Source: Ephydatia muelleri (Eukaryota; Porifera; Demospongiae; Spongillida; Spongillidae). From it: 64,000 nt of DNA. The notes beneath the pieces were generated by a model. The model saw only the letters and a program-made list of their open reading frames with translations, had not been told where the DNA came from and did no database searches. Of the stretch, positions 23,676 through 36,800 are shown piece after piece; the stretch's first letter is position 1, and each line of letters opens with the position of its first letter. The DNA is taken from positions 7,981,662 to 8,045,661 of the forward strand of contig JABACO010000003.1 in assembly GCA_013339895.1 (NCBI GenBank), in the 5' to 3' direction. A program made the position numbers and the translations under genes.

Positions 23676-24131
23676 ATGGAGAAATGGCCCATACATAGGC
23701 GGTCATCTTGCTTTAATTTTTCAAATTGAATTTCAAACACATTTATAATTTACGATAAATTGGACTGATTGTAAATCTGTGCTTTATAAGATTATACCAT
23801 GAACCATTCATAAACTAAAATCAAGACAAAAATTTAACAAGTGAATAAAAACATTCTCTAACGAGAAAGTTGTTGGTATATAGGATTGACCAATGGTGGT
23901 GTAAAAAGCATGGAAACAAGAGTGACAGAAATTTGACTGGAAAATTGAAATAGGCCTATATTTAGTCCATTATTCAGGCATGTACTGTTATAACGTTAGT
24001 GTGCTAAATATAGGCCTATTTCAATTTTCCAGTCAAATTTCTGTCACTCTTGTTTCCATGCTTTTTACACCACCATTGGTCAATCCTATATACCAACAAC
24101 TTTCTCTTTAGAGAATGTTTTTATTTACTTG
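23676..24131. repeat. Carrier-type left end followed by a 128-bp-arm foldback
   Basis: 23678-23840 (GAGAAATGGCCCATACATAG, then GGCGGTCATCTTGC) is a diverged copy of the carrier left end. It runs into a near-perfect inverted repeat: arms 23838-23965 and 24004-24131 separated by 38 bp. The only arm differences I see are in the AACGAGAA/TTCTCTTT region and near the base. No right terminus of the carrier was found, so this may be a separate small foldback MITE. Confidence 0.75.
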
Positions 24132-24329
24132 TTTCATTAGTTTTTTCCTCCGGGGCGTCTTTATAAGTGGTCACAAATTGATATTAATTTTCGAAGGGAG
24201 GGAGGGAGGTTTAAAATTTTAATAATAGAAATTATATGTATAGGAGTTCTTAATGTTATTTACTGTTCGGCCTTGTCCTCTATGTCTCCCCCAGCCTCTT
24301 CTATGGCCGTGGCGGCCTGGTTCTGGCCA

Positions 24330-24920
<591 letters not shown>

Positions 24921-25149
24921 CTGCTACTACTAGTCAAAAGTTTGTCATTGTGTCTTTTTTACATCAGATAAGGAAGCCTTTTTGTGCATCAGATTAAGGA
25001 TGACACCCCCAATATTCAATAGACAGGTCACAAAGGACTGTACACAACAGTTGGGTCACCATGCATGCTTTACATGTGAAGTGAATGGCAGATCCCTTAC
25101 ATGCGTGCTGTATACATGTTGCATGCACATCTTCCTATAGCTTTTTAAT

Positions 25150-25805
25150 GCTAGTGCAATACCACATACCTTTGGGTGGTAGTGGTAGTTCGGTGACCCC
25201 TGCGATACCGCTTCCTCTCGGCAGCACGTTTAGCCAATCGGACAGCGGGGTCATTCCAATACCGATTCCTTTCAGATGCCTTGAATTGTCCTCGTATTTC
25301 TGCCTTTTAGCAGCGCGGTTCTCCTCGACGTCCTCTTGATATCGCTGCCTTTTAGCAGCACGGTTCTCCTCGACGTCCTCTTGATATCGCTGCCTTTTAG
25401 CAGCACGGTTCTCCTCGACGTCCTCTTGATATCGCTGCCTTTTAGCAGCACGGTTCTCCTCGAGGTCCTCTTGATATCGCTGCCTTTTAGCAGATTGCTT
25501 AGATTCAATATCTGCGTTGTAGCTGTCGCGTACAGAGGCCTTCTTCTTTTCGGGATCAGCCTTGTCGCTGTCGCGTACAGAGGCCTTCTTCTTTTCGGGA
25601 TCGACCTTGAAGCTGTCGCGTACAGAGCCTTCTTCTTTTCGGGATCGGCCTTGTCGCTGTCGCGTACAGAGGCCTTCTTCTTTTCGGGATCGGCCTTGTA
25701 GCGCGCTCGGGCTTTAGCCTTGTTTTCTTGTGATAAAATATCGTCTTGCTTTTGAAGGTATTCCGCTCGTTGCTTAGATCGCTTCTCTTGATTACGCGAA
25801 GGCAT
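25150..25805 (-). pseudogene. Basic/acidic 15-residue repeat protein, one frameshift
   Basis: ATG at 25805 opens MPSRNQEKRSKQRAEYLQKQ and a charged helix-forming N-terminus. Two tandem arrays follow, each with a 45-bp unit. Array 1 (about 25705-25520) codes KADPEKKKASVRDSD-type units. Array 2 (about 25493-25314) codes AAKRQRYQEDVEENR-type units, about four of each. In the second unit of array 1 a CC run is one base short (GGCTCTG against GGCCTCTG in sister units), which throws the frame, so the continuous minus-strand frame after it is not the original one. Array 2 and the tail (KYEDNSRHLKGIGIG) read well in the original frame. I recall this repeat style from sponge and sea-anemone predicted proteins. 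Function unknown; the units should form charged coiled coils. Confidence 0.55.
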
Positions 25806-26561
25806 TTAACTTCACTAGCCAAAGTATCGATTAAACTGCGATTATAGGAACACCAAAAATTTCGTGCAGGTTGGAGTATTTAATATTTATACTGCAAGCT
25901 GTACAAATAACTTCATTGAACAATAATAAACCAAATAAACTTCTGCAATATCTTCATACCAATTCCTATATAGAACTTGCTACCGCATGAGGTACTTCTC
26001 TTTCTAGGTGTCTATATGACCTTAAAGGATAACGTGCAGGTGAATTCCGAAGATATTGGTGCTATTGCCGTTATTCAAAACCGTTCGTAGCTCGAGTCAT
26101 ACCTTCCTAAGGAAGAAGAAGAAGAAGACGACGACCAAGAATTATTTTGGGACTGGGCACGTGAAAAAGGAATTCGTTTGTTTCTCTAAAAGCACACCGT
26201 TTTATGACACGGAACAAAGGTAGAACTGTAGATCTTTGAGTTTACGTTCCATCGCGACAAAGAGATACGCGATCCGTTTCTCCGTTGTCCCTCCAGACGC
26301 GAGTGAAGTTTTTAAATGATATTCATCAATCCTCAATCAATCCTATACTGAACCTGCTGCCGCAGGTTCAGATTTCTACCGCGCATAATTTATTCATAAC
26401 GAAGTAGTCCTTACACAATACCTTGCGTCATAAAGTTATAATTATTAACATTATGTCGGCTGGCTAGTTGGGGTTAGCGTTTATAACTTTAATGGCTGTA
26501 ACGAATTGCAATTATAATTGTACCGAGATACACAAATAAAATTATATTAACTTATCTGCTA
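25806..26561. other. Stretch without a recognised gene
   Basis: AT-rich spacer between the repeat-protein gene and the left end of element O. A GAA-rich run (26110-26130) and a small palindrome CCTGCTGCCGCAGG (26350) are the only marks. No frame shows a known domain. Confidence 0.35.
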
Positions 26562-26790
26562 CACAGCCAACAGTTTACAGTATGGTAACAATATTGATAA
26601 GCCAATCAACCTGTATCAAGCCAGATGTGAATATTGTATCATGATGATAGCGCTGACAACTTGTACCAGGATCGAAGTAAAAAATTGTTACCAGATGTTA
26701 TCAATCCGTATCTAGCTTGTTATCTTGTCGTATGTCTATTGATAACAGCTTGTACCAGTATTGATACGATGGTACCGTATATAAATAAAT
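26562..26790. repeat. Left subterminal repeats of element O
   Basis: About a dozen variants of TGTATCAA, TTGATA, GTATTGATAC and CTTGTACCAG in both orientations. These match the motifs at 60022-60297 and are probably transposase-binding sites. Confidence 0.7.
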
Positions 26791-27436
26791 AGTATATAAG
26801 CTTAGCACAAAAATAATACATGCATTATACCGAAGTGTGTAAATGAAGGTTCCAATTGTTTGGATCTCTCGGGTGCTCTCAAATCACTGACTACCAGCTT
26901 CCACTTTGTAAGGCGGGGTGCATGACGACGTATACTGAATCGTCAGTTTAAATTTGTACACTTGTCAAGTCCTTTGGGAACCGAACCTCATGTTCGTGGG
27001 TTCGCGGTTGCCAGTGAGGCCTCACGCGCCCCATGGATATCAGTAGGCGTATATACTCGTAGATTAGTATATGGGCTAAAGGCACCCAAGGTGGCGTAAC
27101 GTGGCGCCGAAGGCACCACCCATTTAAATGAAGAGCTAGTGTCGGGAGAGAGAGACGGCGAGTGCGATTGGAGGGCGGATTCTGAAGCACAACGTAATTA
27201 CCAAACTCCAACGTTGCTCAACTTAGCGGGATTTATATAATGTTCAGTTGGTTCAATTTATATTGGCTGTCTATCTTGGTGTCAAACTGCCACTATAGAA
27301 GTTCCACAGGTCAGCAGCTATGCCCATCATTGAAATGTTGACATGCATATATAATTTCAATGATCATATATAGTGGCATACATAATACATATTGAGAGAT
27401 TGTTTCTTGATCACATATAAGTGATATGCACTTGCT

Positions 27437-27523
27437 ATAGCACAGCTAGGATATATATAGGGATTTCAGCATTGATAGTTCTATAGCACAGCTAGGATAT
27501 ATACAGGAATTGCAGCATTGATA
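27437..27523. repeat. Two-copy tandem repeat of about 45 bp
   Basis: TATAGCACAGCTAGGATATA through CAGCATTGATAG occurs twice, in the 3' flank of the minus-strand gene of element O. Confidence 0.75.
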
Positions 27524-28788
27524 GGTCACCTATGCCAGCTATTACCATCAGTATGAGACCTTGCTCACCATTTGCGTCTTCTAGTTAGCATTGCATCGGG
27601 ATTCTCATAATCACTGTAACTTACATCATTCTGTTCTTCAGCAGGGACTTGTGGTATCAGTGCACCATGGCCATGTGATGAATAGTCGTGAAGATGGTCT
27701 CCTGGTACACTGCTTCCAAGTCACTTTGAGTAGGCCTACCACCATCGTATCTTGCTTCTAGCCACTTTTTAAATGAAGTAAGCATCTTATCTTTTTCTCC
27801 GAGTGGAGACTCTCTCAAATAAACTCGCTAATCATTCACAAAAAGACTGATCAGTGTTATAAATGAAGTTTATACTTTTGAATTGTACACACTTACCAGT
27901 AGTGCTGTGTGTCTCTTGTATTCATTTATTACTGCTTGGTCCTCTACCTTTAAGATAGGTAGAAACCTTTCCACAAAATCTGCTGTTCTCAGTGAGACAA
28001 ATATTTCACATGGCCTGATTCCAAGAACCTATACGTCAAAGGACGTTATAAGTGCTTAAAATCTGATTAATTTATTACCCTGCGCCTTTCTTCTGCACGA
28101 AGAGAAGTTAACATAGCATTACAGAAAACCAGTGCCTTAGCAAATTTGTGTTTACTCCGCCCTTCTTCTTTGAGTATTCTCATTATCGCATCCTATGCCA
28201 AGCATATCCAGAAATGGCCCATACATAGGCGGTCATCTTGCTTTTTATTTCAAATTGAATTGTAAACAAGTTTATAATGTACTATAAATCGGTCTGATTA
28301 TGCTATATGTACTTCGAAAAATTATTCCATTAACCATTCTTTAACTAAAATCAAGATTAAAAAATTAATTTCTACCGCGCATAATTTATTCATATAAGTA
28401 TGCCATTGCGTCATCTGCCAAAATTATTTAATAAATATTGGCAATAATTGTCAAATGGTGAATAAATGTGCATAATAAGTTACTTCAGCTGAAGATTAAC
28501 AAGGCTGCTGGCGATGATCTGAGCCAATAGCAAGCCAGGTAGCTAAGTGGAAACCTTTTCCCTAGCCTCCTCCCCCCAATTCCCATAGGTCTAGACTGCC
28601 AGCTAGAGGGACACCCACCACCTAGCTCACTGCTAATGCATTTAGTCTCGTACCCAGACCCACCATGACGTAAGTGTTTATCGCTTACAGTATAAACACT
28701 ACGACAGGTGGGTCTGGGAATATCGTCGAACATTTTTGTTCCAGCGTCCTTGATTTTTGAGGACGGAAGTTTACATCTAAATTTAGAT

Positions 28789-28796
28789 TTACGTAA
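28789..28796. promoter_or_regulatory. TTACGTAA palindrome in the Ac1 left terminal repeat
   Basis: PAR/C-EBP bZIP-type site, 53 bp before the helicase ATG. Mirrored at 39727-39734 before the transposase ATG. Confidence 0.4.
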
Positions 28797-28849
28797 TGTC
28801 CGTGGTATTATGATAATTAATACTCAAAACGCAATTTCTAGTATTTGCG

Positions 28850-30277
28850 ATGTCGGATGAAGGCCCGATAGAGGAGTCAATATTGCATGCTGCCCGTAGG
28901 TTAGGATACCATGATCTTCGAGAGCATCAATTGCATGCTGCAAAGAAATTCTTGCAAGGGAATGACGTCTTTGTTAGTCTGCCTACTGGAAGTGGAAAGT
29001 CCCTTATTTATGCTGTTCTACCGTTTGCGTTTGACCACTTACGCGGCAGCGAAGGCAGCATTGTGGTCGTTGTTTCACCGTTACTCTCGCTAATGAAGGA
29101 TCAAGTAAGAGATATAAACTGTACATATACAGATATGAGGACTTAATGCATTGTTTCGTCTAAGGTTACTGCGCTGTGTGTGCGAGGACTTAGAGCAGCG
29201 TGTATTACTGGTGAAGCAAGCAGTGATCAACAGCTACAGGCCAGCGTCATGAATGGAGAGTTTCAACTTCTCTTGATTGGTCCTGAACTTCTATTACTAC
29301 ACCCTCTTTGGAGAGCCATGGTTCGGGTTCCTGTTTACATTGAAAAACTAGTAGCTTTTGCTATTGACGAAGCTCACTGCATTGCTCAATGGTAAAATTA
29401 CATGCATATACAGGATTCATATTACTGTGTGTGTATTTTCAGGGGAGATAACTTTAGGCAGGAATTCAGCAACCTTGGAGAGATTAGATGCTTGATACCA
29501 CCTAGCATTAATCTCTTGGCTTTGACAGCTACTGCCACAGTCACAACAAGGAAGAAAATACAATGCATTCTAGGAATGAAAGATCCTGTCATCATTGCCG
29601 TGTCACCAGACAAGGCCAATATGTCCTACTGGGTGAAAGAAAGAGGAACTGTAGAGGAAACGTTTGCCCCACTTGCTGCTATGTTACGTAATGAGAGAAC
29701 TAAAATGCCCCGAGTTATCATCTTCTGTCGGCGATGTGAAGACTGTGCATCGATATATGACTTTTTCCTCTCCACACTGAAGCATGAATTTACTGAGCCG
29801 ATATCTGCCCCTAATGTGTCTAAGTTCAGACTAGTGGACATGTACACTAGTGTCACCCAAAAGGAGGTTCAGGAACGCATCGTACAATCATTCTCCTGTG
29901 CAACTGCCTCTCTTCGCATAGTAGTGTGTACTATTGCATTTGGTATGGGGATAGATTGTGCAGGTGTCAACCAGGTTATTCACTGGAGGCCTTCTGCTGA
30001 TGTGGAAAGTTACATGCAAGAATGTGGTAGAGCTGGGCGAAATGGTCAGGCATCTAGTGCAGTGATTTATGTAAACAAATCTGACCTCAGCATTACAACT
30101 ACCTCAAAAGAAATGAAGAACTATTGTGTCCAACAACAGATGTGCAGGCGTTCAATTCTGTGTTCCTACTTTGACTGTTCAACAGCACAAGTTATTGGTT
30201 GTGCATGTTGTGACATTTGTTCAAAGAACTGTGAGTGCACTGATTGTAAATGTAAAAGCTTTCCTGTCCAACTATAG
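28850..30277 (+). CDS. Ac1 RecQ-type DNA helicase
   Basis: Three exons, 28850-29104, 29165-29391 and 29443-30277, join in frame to 438 residues. ATP-dependent 3'-5' DNA unwinding of the SF2 RecQ kind is expected. Motifs: motif 0 LREHQ (res 24-28), Walker A LPTGSGKS (res 44-51), motif II DEAH (in AIDEAHCIAQW, end of exon 2), motif III LTATAT, motif IV region RVIIFCRR, motif V FGMGIDC, motif VI QECGRAGRNG. A Cys-rich tail (CRRSIL, GCACCDICSKNCECTDCKC) replaces the usual RecQ zinc domain and ends the protein; no winged-helix RQC or HRDC domain follows. Introns are 51-60 bp. It starts 47 bp inside the terminal repeat. No stop or frameshift seen. Role in transposition (end melting, repair) is inference. 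Confidence 0.9.
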
Positions 30278-30770
30278 CTATCTTAGTATATTTGTTTGTG
30301 ACTGTGCCATAGAAGTGATTATGTAGGGACAGCTGCACCCCACTTGTTAGCATTGCTGATAATGTGACAGCTGTCATAAGAGTGATATCACAAATAGATC
30401 AGACAAACATGAGCAGGTGCCTAGGCGCCAAGGATCTAGTGCAGGAATCTGACCTCAGAAGTATTGTGCAGATGTACAGGCGTTCTATTCTGTGTTCTTA
30501 CTTTGACTGTTCAACAGCACTAGTTATTGGTTGTGCATGTTGTGACGAACTGCGAGTGCACTGATTGTAAAGGTAAAAGCCAACTATCTCTTAATATATT
30601 CATCTCCTTTGTGTGACTGTGCCATAGAACTGATTATGTAGGGACAGCTGCTAAGTATTCAGCACCCCACTTGTTAGCATTGCTGATAATGCGACAGCTG
30701 TCATAATTATATAAGAGTGATATCACAAATAGGTGAGATGAGCAGGTGCCTAGGCGCCAAGGGTGGTGAT
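30138..30770 (+). repeat. Tandem duplication of the helicase tail
   Basis: The last coding part and 3' flank of the Ac1 helicase (CAGATGTGCAGGCGTTC through GGTGCCTAGGCGCCAAGG) is repeated about 330 bp downstream with small indels (copy 2, 30468-30770). The second copy is outside the gene, and its frame is broken. Confidence 0.8.
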
Positions 30771-30856
30771 TGCAATGTTGTCTGTGTGTGTCTGTGTGTG
30801 GAAGGGAGAAAGGGAAGTAATATGCAACACTGCCAATTTTATGCAAGTTAAATCAT

Positions 30857-33800
30857 TTACCAAATGTGGTCTTCTTTTAAAAAAATACGTAGTTGCTGCA
30901 TCATCCAGTCTCTAAATTTGTTTACATTGATACAACTGATTAGTTGATTGCTCTCTATAGATTTAAAGTTTTGATGAAATCTTCCAGGTTGCATATGAAA
31001 GTTGCCATTGTGTACAAGTTCAGTGACAAGTTTGTTTAGGTCTTCTTCTTCAGAGCGTCGTGTGTGCGCCTTTGTTACAACTGTTCCTGTCATTGCATCA
31101 AAATTGGTAATAATTTCTGAAAGAGGACCCAATGCTTTTCCAACTTTAGATATTGCACTGGGAGTTTTGTTTGCTCCAAGATGTGAAATAGCATCCTTGC
31201 ATAGCCGGTTCAAATGTTCCATGTGGAGATCAGCAGAAATATTACACCCTGTTTTTCCATGTACATTAACAAATCGTCCCCAAAGCATTTGAGCAGCATA
31301 CTGAGGAGGCAGTATGTAGTAGTATGATGCCAATAACTGCAAGGCTTCAATGCAATAGTTCTTGTGACCTGTTCCACGAAACAAAAGAAAAAAGAACTTC
31401 CAACATCTAAGAACACGAAAGCCATCACCCTCTCGAACTGCATCCTTGAACTCAAGGTAAAGAAGACCCAATGACATAACTTCCATAGTATACTTCAGTA
31501 TATGATCAGAACTATCCTTATAATCTCTATATGGATAGCTTATATTAATGAATTTGCTGCATATTGACACCACTAGTGATTCAAGAGCAGCCTGCTGATC
31601 TGTAGGAAGTGTAGAGGATGAAAAGTTTAGCAGAAAGTCTGATGAATTGCTAACACCAACAGAATGCAGTGCTGCTGCAATTACATGACTTGATGTTACC
31701 AGCTCCAAAAAGTCCTCACATGCATTCATGTCTTTTTTGACATCCTTACTAACATTTCTTCTGTTGATGAGGATCTTAAGTTGGTAAAGAGTACCGACAT
31801 CCAGAGTGGAGGTTGCTTTGTACAAATGTGACCATAAAACCTAAAAGATGAATTGGAACACATACATGTGACCTGGAATAAAATTTTATATGTTTATGAA
31901 CTCACCTGCATAAAACACATTTTTGTGTGCCAGTCCTCCACAACAGGAATGAATGCATCCAGTCGCATTCTACCATTATCAGAGTTTCTGCGGATACTCT
32001 GGCTGCCTCGAACTCTGGCTGCAGTGAGCTGGTCACCACCAATCAGTATTTGACAAAAGTGATCTATCTCTATGTCTGTAACTTCTGGTTCTCCGCTTGT
32101 GTCCTCAGGGTCCTCAAAGTGTTGAATTGTTCTGATAGAAGGAACATACTTGTGTATCCCATCGAGGATATCCATCATGTCATCCAACTTATTCTCATTC
32201 TTTAATAATACTCCCAGTGGGACCTGTAATAAGGATAAGAAAAAGTAATAAGGTACGAACTAGGTAAGAAGTCAGATGTTGTTTTTAATATAAAGGCATA
32301 CCACTTCAGACTTCTTTGACATAGCAACAGAGTATGGATGAGGAATATGCTGTAGTACCACGGAAGACAGGTGGCTAATCCCGGGAATGTGTTTCACTAA
32401 TATTCTCATCATCAGTGTACAGAAGTTCGCTTCTAAGCTTTGACAGTCTTCAGGTGATGGTAAAAAAAGGTTAACATCTATTTCTTTGGAAGTGACAAGT
32501 GGTACTTCAGGTGATAAGTCACTGACATCCACTCTATCCTTCACTGCATATGAATGAAAGTAATGTAAAGAAGTGGACTGATGATTATGTCGCATATCTC
32601 GAGGTCTGACTGTCTTGTCTATGTTGTCCCCAACTATGCGAAACCCACACCATCCAATGGTGGGGTCACTGTCATCCTCAGATGCAGATACTGTCTCTGA
32701 AGAAGGTTGATCTGTCAGACTTTTCTCAGAGCCAGAAAGTGTACATTCATCTGCACAATGAACATCCACATTAATCTGAATTACTATAACCAAATGCCCT
32801 ACCAGAATATCTTTCTGACAAAGGTGAGTGAAGAGGATGAGATGGGATAGGACTACTTCCACAAAGCAGTTCACCTCCTATAACATGAACAGATGAAAAC
32901 ATAGTATGACTGAACAATGGTACAAGTAAAGAGAGTTTGGGCACCAACACTGATGATTCATCAATTGAAAGATGAAGAAATTTCTTTTACCATTAGGTGA
33001 TTCCAACTGCATGCTGAGTGGAGACATATTTGGACATTGCAGTGAATTTGTCTCTGATGAATCGCTTTGTGAACTTGAGTCTGAACAAGGTGACACAGTA
33101 ACTTCAAGTGGCTGAGGGAAGGGGACATCAGATTCACTCCCATACTCAAAAGAGTTGTCTAATCCTCCAAACTACATCCGAGCAACTGGACCCTATAAAA
33201 AAGTCGGCATTCAATGGCCACATCAATAGCACACAACTGGTAACCTGATTTGTTGAAATGGTAGATTTAAGGCTGTTCACCCAATCCAGAACACGTTGGT
33301 CATGGTTTTCTCCCATCTGGTCTATGATACGCCTTGTCATGAAAGTTGACAAACAGATTCCTAGCTTCTGCAGCCTGTTATACACCTATTTGACCATTAC
33401 ATAATATGATTTGAACTGTATCAGTAATAACAAGCTCACCTGCTTTGCAGCATGCCCTAAATACAAAACAATGGACACATAACTTTGCACAGATGTACAG
33501 CGCTTATGTGTTCCAGCAAGCATTGCGGCACACATGACCATGACGAATTTCATCCTAGTGCTTCTTTGAGGAATGCAGGACTGAAGTAACTCAACCAGTG
33601 TAGGAGCTTTTTCTTTCATTGTGTAGTATAAGCCATTCCATGAGAAGTTCCTTAACGAGCTCACATCTTTCATCATAAAGTCTGGACTTGCCAACAGAAC
33701 CTTCATCTCAGCTCGCAACATCCTACACAGTTCTCGAAGCATGGATCGTTTCAATGTTTGGTCGTGAGAAGCATGCCTCATAACTGCATTGCTTGAATTG

Positions 33801-36800
33801 CAGCCTAAAGACTTTCCAAGAGCTTCTTTGGAAGGAGACAAGGTGTAAGTCTTTTTGTAGCCTGACTGCGTAACAACCTAACAGGATAATAGATATTAAA
33901 TGCGTACAGTATAAATGGATGCAGATAAACTAACCACTTTCACTGCAGCTGCGTGCTCAGTTTAGTCTCGTACCCAGACCCTGATTCCCGCAGCTGCGGA
34001 TGGATTACATCACCGCTACGCGGAAAGAGGGTCTGGTACAATGCCTAACCAAAGTCGTTCTGAGAGCAACCGATTTTATCAGAATGCAGAGCACCCGTGA
34101 CGTCATTTATGGAGTGTAATTGATCAATAAGTATTAAGTTAGACACGTATCGTTCTAGTCATGGCAAGCAACGATCTCGACGCCATTATCTTAAAAGCTT
34201 GTGTAAAGCTGGGATATCCCTTGCTTAGGGAAAATCAGCTTAAAGCCGTGAAGAGCTTTATGCAAGGAAATGATGTATTCCTCATTCTCCCCACTGGGAG
34301 TGGTAAATCGTTGTGCTTCTCCGTGCTACCGTTCGCCTTTGACTACCTCTATGGGCGCGTTGGAAGCATTGTGATCGTCGTGTCGCCGCTAATTGCCTTG
34401 ATGAAGGACCAAGTATGTTGCAACTCATTATAAAATTAGGCTTCACTAACAGCTTTTTATGACTCCATAGGTAACAGCTCTCAACTCTAAAGGTGTTTCA
34501 GCAGCGTATATAAGTAGCGAAACGGATGACCGTGCCCAATGTGAAGCGATACTAAGAGGCGAGGTTCAAATAGTCTTTATAGGTCCAGAAAGTTTGTTGC
34601 AAAACACGACATGGAGAGAAATGCTCAGGACTCCTGTGTATAAAAGTAATTTGGTGGCTTTTGTAGTGGACGAGGTCCACTGTGTTCCCAAATGGTTAGC
34701 TACCTTCTGCATTATTTAAACTGCTTTCATACTGTCATGTCCTTATTTGTAGGGGTGACTTTTTTCGACAGGAATTTAGAAATCTTGGAGCAGTAAGAAG
34801 CTTAATTCCATCACACGTCCACATAATGGCCATGACAGCAACTGCCACAACCGCAACGAGAGAGAACGTCATTACTAGTTTGGGTCTTATTGACACAGTC
34901 ATTGTGTCTTCATCACCAGATAAGCCTAATATCAGTTATTCAGTACGTGTGAAAGCGAGCATAGAAGATGTCTTTACACCACTGGTTGATAAGCTTAGAG
35001 CTGTAAGATGTCGACTGCCAAGAGTAATAATTTACTGTAGAAGGTGTGAAGAGTGTGCAGAACTGTACCACTTCTTTCATTCTTCACTAAAGCAAGAGTT
35101 CACTGAACCAGTTGGGGCACCAAATTTAGCAATGTTTCGCCTTGTGGACATGTATACAGGTGTAACACGAAAGTCCATACGAGATTCTATTGTAACCTCT
35201 TTTGGTACAAGCCATGCTCCTCTTCGTGTGGTGATATGTACCATAGCATTTGGCATGGGCATAGACTGTGTAGATGTACGCCAGGTCATCCATTGGGGAC
35301 CTTCATCTGACATCGAATCATATGTTCAGGAGTGTGGTCGAGCTGGTAGAAATGGTCTCCCATCTAATGCTGTACTGTTTTGGAAAACGGCCGATTTTAG
35401 ATTCCAAAGCAAGGAAATGGAACTTTATTGCAGGGGCCAAGAAGAGTGCAGAAGGGCTAAGCTCATGTCTTATTTTGACTGTACTAACAATAGCATTGCA
35501 GGTTGTAAATGCTGTGATGTTTGTGCTGCTAAATGCAAATGTACAACACATAGTTGTGATTGTAAATCTTTTCCCATTTCATTCTGTTAAATTACAAGCA
35601 ACTGTTATTCCATCAACTGGATATAAATCATTAATTGCATGAATACACATGCATATGCCAGAAATGTAGTATAGGACAGGTGTGCATACAGTATGGGAGA
35701 GGTAGGTTGGGAGACTTGTGCAATGCAGTGGCTGATGACTGATTGAGCCCCCCTCCCTTGGTCTCCCTTATATATGTATAGTGTCTGGGACCTGTAGATA
35801 CCATTCCCACACACATTAAGCAATGTTTACATCTGAACCTTTACTCTCAAGGCAAAACATTACTTACAAATACAATTGGACAATTACATGCACAGGTTTA
35901 AATCTCTAGTGAGAAAAAGGTGAAAGTTTAAGGATTTCTCCAACCTTCTGAGTCATCCAGAGGTCAAGCTTTTTCTGATTGATTGACTCCAACAGCTTGT
36001 TGCATTGAATGGATGGAAATATTTGATGATTTCTTCCAGGCTTATGAGAGAACACCTTGTTCTGTGAGAGCTCTGTGACCATCTTCATCAGATCTTCAGC
36101 TTCTGACCTTGTCGTATGGTTGGTTGTAACCCATACACCAGTACTTCTGTCAAACTCTTCAAGTATATATTTTAGAGCGCCGAGGGCTTTCCCAGCTCTG
36201 ATAATTGCCTGAGGAGTTTTATTGGCACCCAAATGACAGATTGTGCCCTTCAGTAGTTTATTGAGGTGTTCCATGTGTAGGTCAGCTGGTATGTTGTGTC
36301 CAGGTCCACCCTCACTGTTGATGAAGCGGCCCCACAACATCTGTTCAGCATACCGTTTGGGCAAGATATAGTAATACTGCATCTGTAGGTTGAATGCTTC
36401 TATGCAGTAATTTTTATGCTTAGTAGCGCGAAAAAAAAGAAGAAAGTATTTCCAACATCTTAGGACTCTGTTTCCATCTCCCTCGCGAATACCATCTTTG
36501 AATTCTAAGAGTAGTAAGCCCAGTGACAGTGTCTCCTTAGCGTACTCCTGTACACTGTCTATTGAAGGGCAGGTTGACTCAGATGTTCCAGCAATGTATT
36601 CAATTCTGACCATTTCACTGATCAATGTTTTCACTAATGACTTCACCTCTGCCATAGCTTATCAGTTGACATAATCTTTGAGGACAGTTCAGACATGTTT
36701 GTGACTCCTGCTATGTGAATTGCAGCTGACACGACATGTGCTATAGTTGCCAGCTGCATAAACTCTTCACAAGCAATAAGGTCCTTGCTGACGTCTGTAA

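Noticed and set aside
26940-27230. tRNA-derived SINE (TTCGTGGGTTCG-like B box)
   Set aside because: No clear A box, cloverleaf or tail could be drawn; left as unassigned sequence inside element O.
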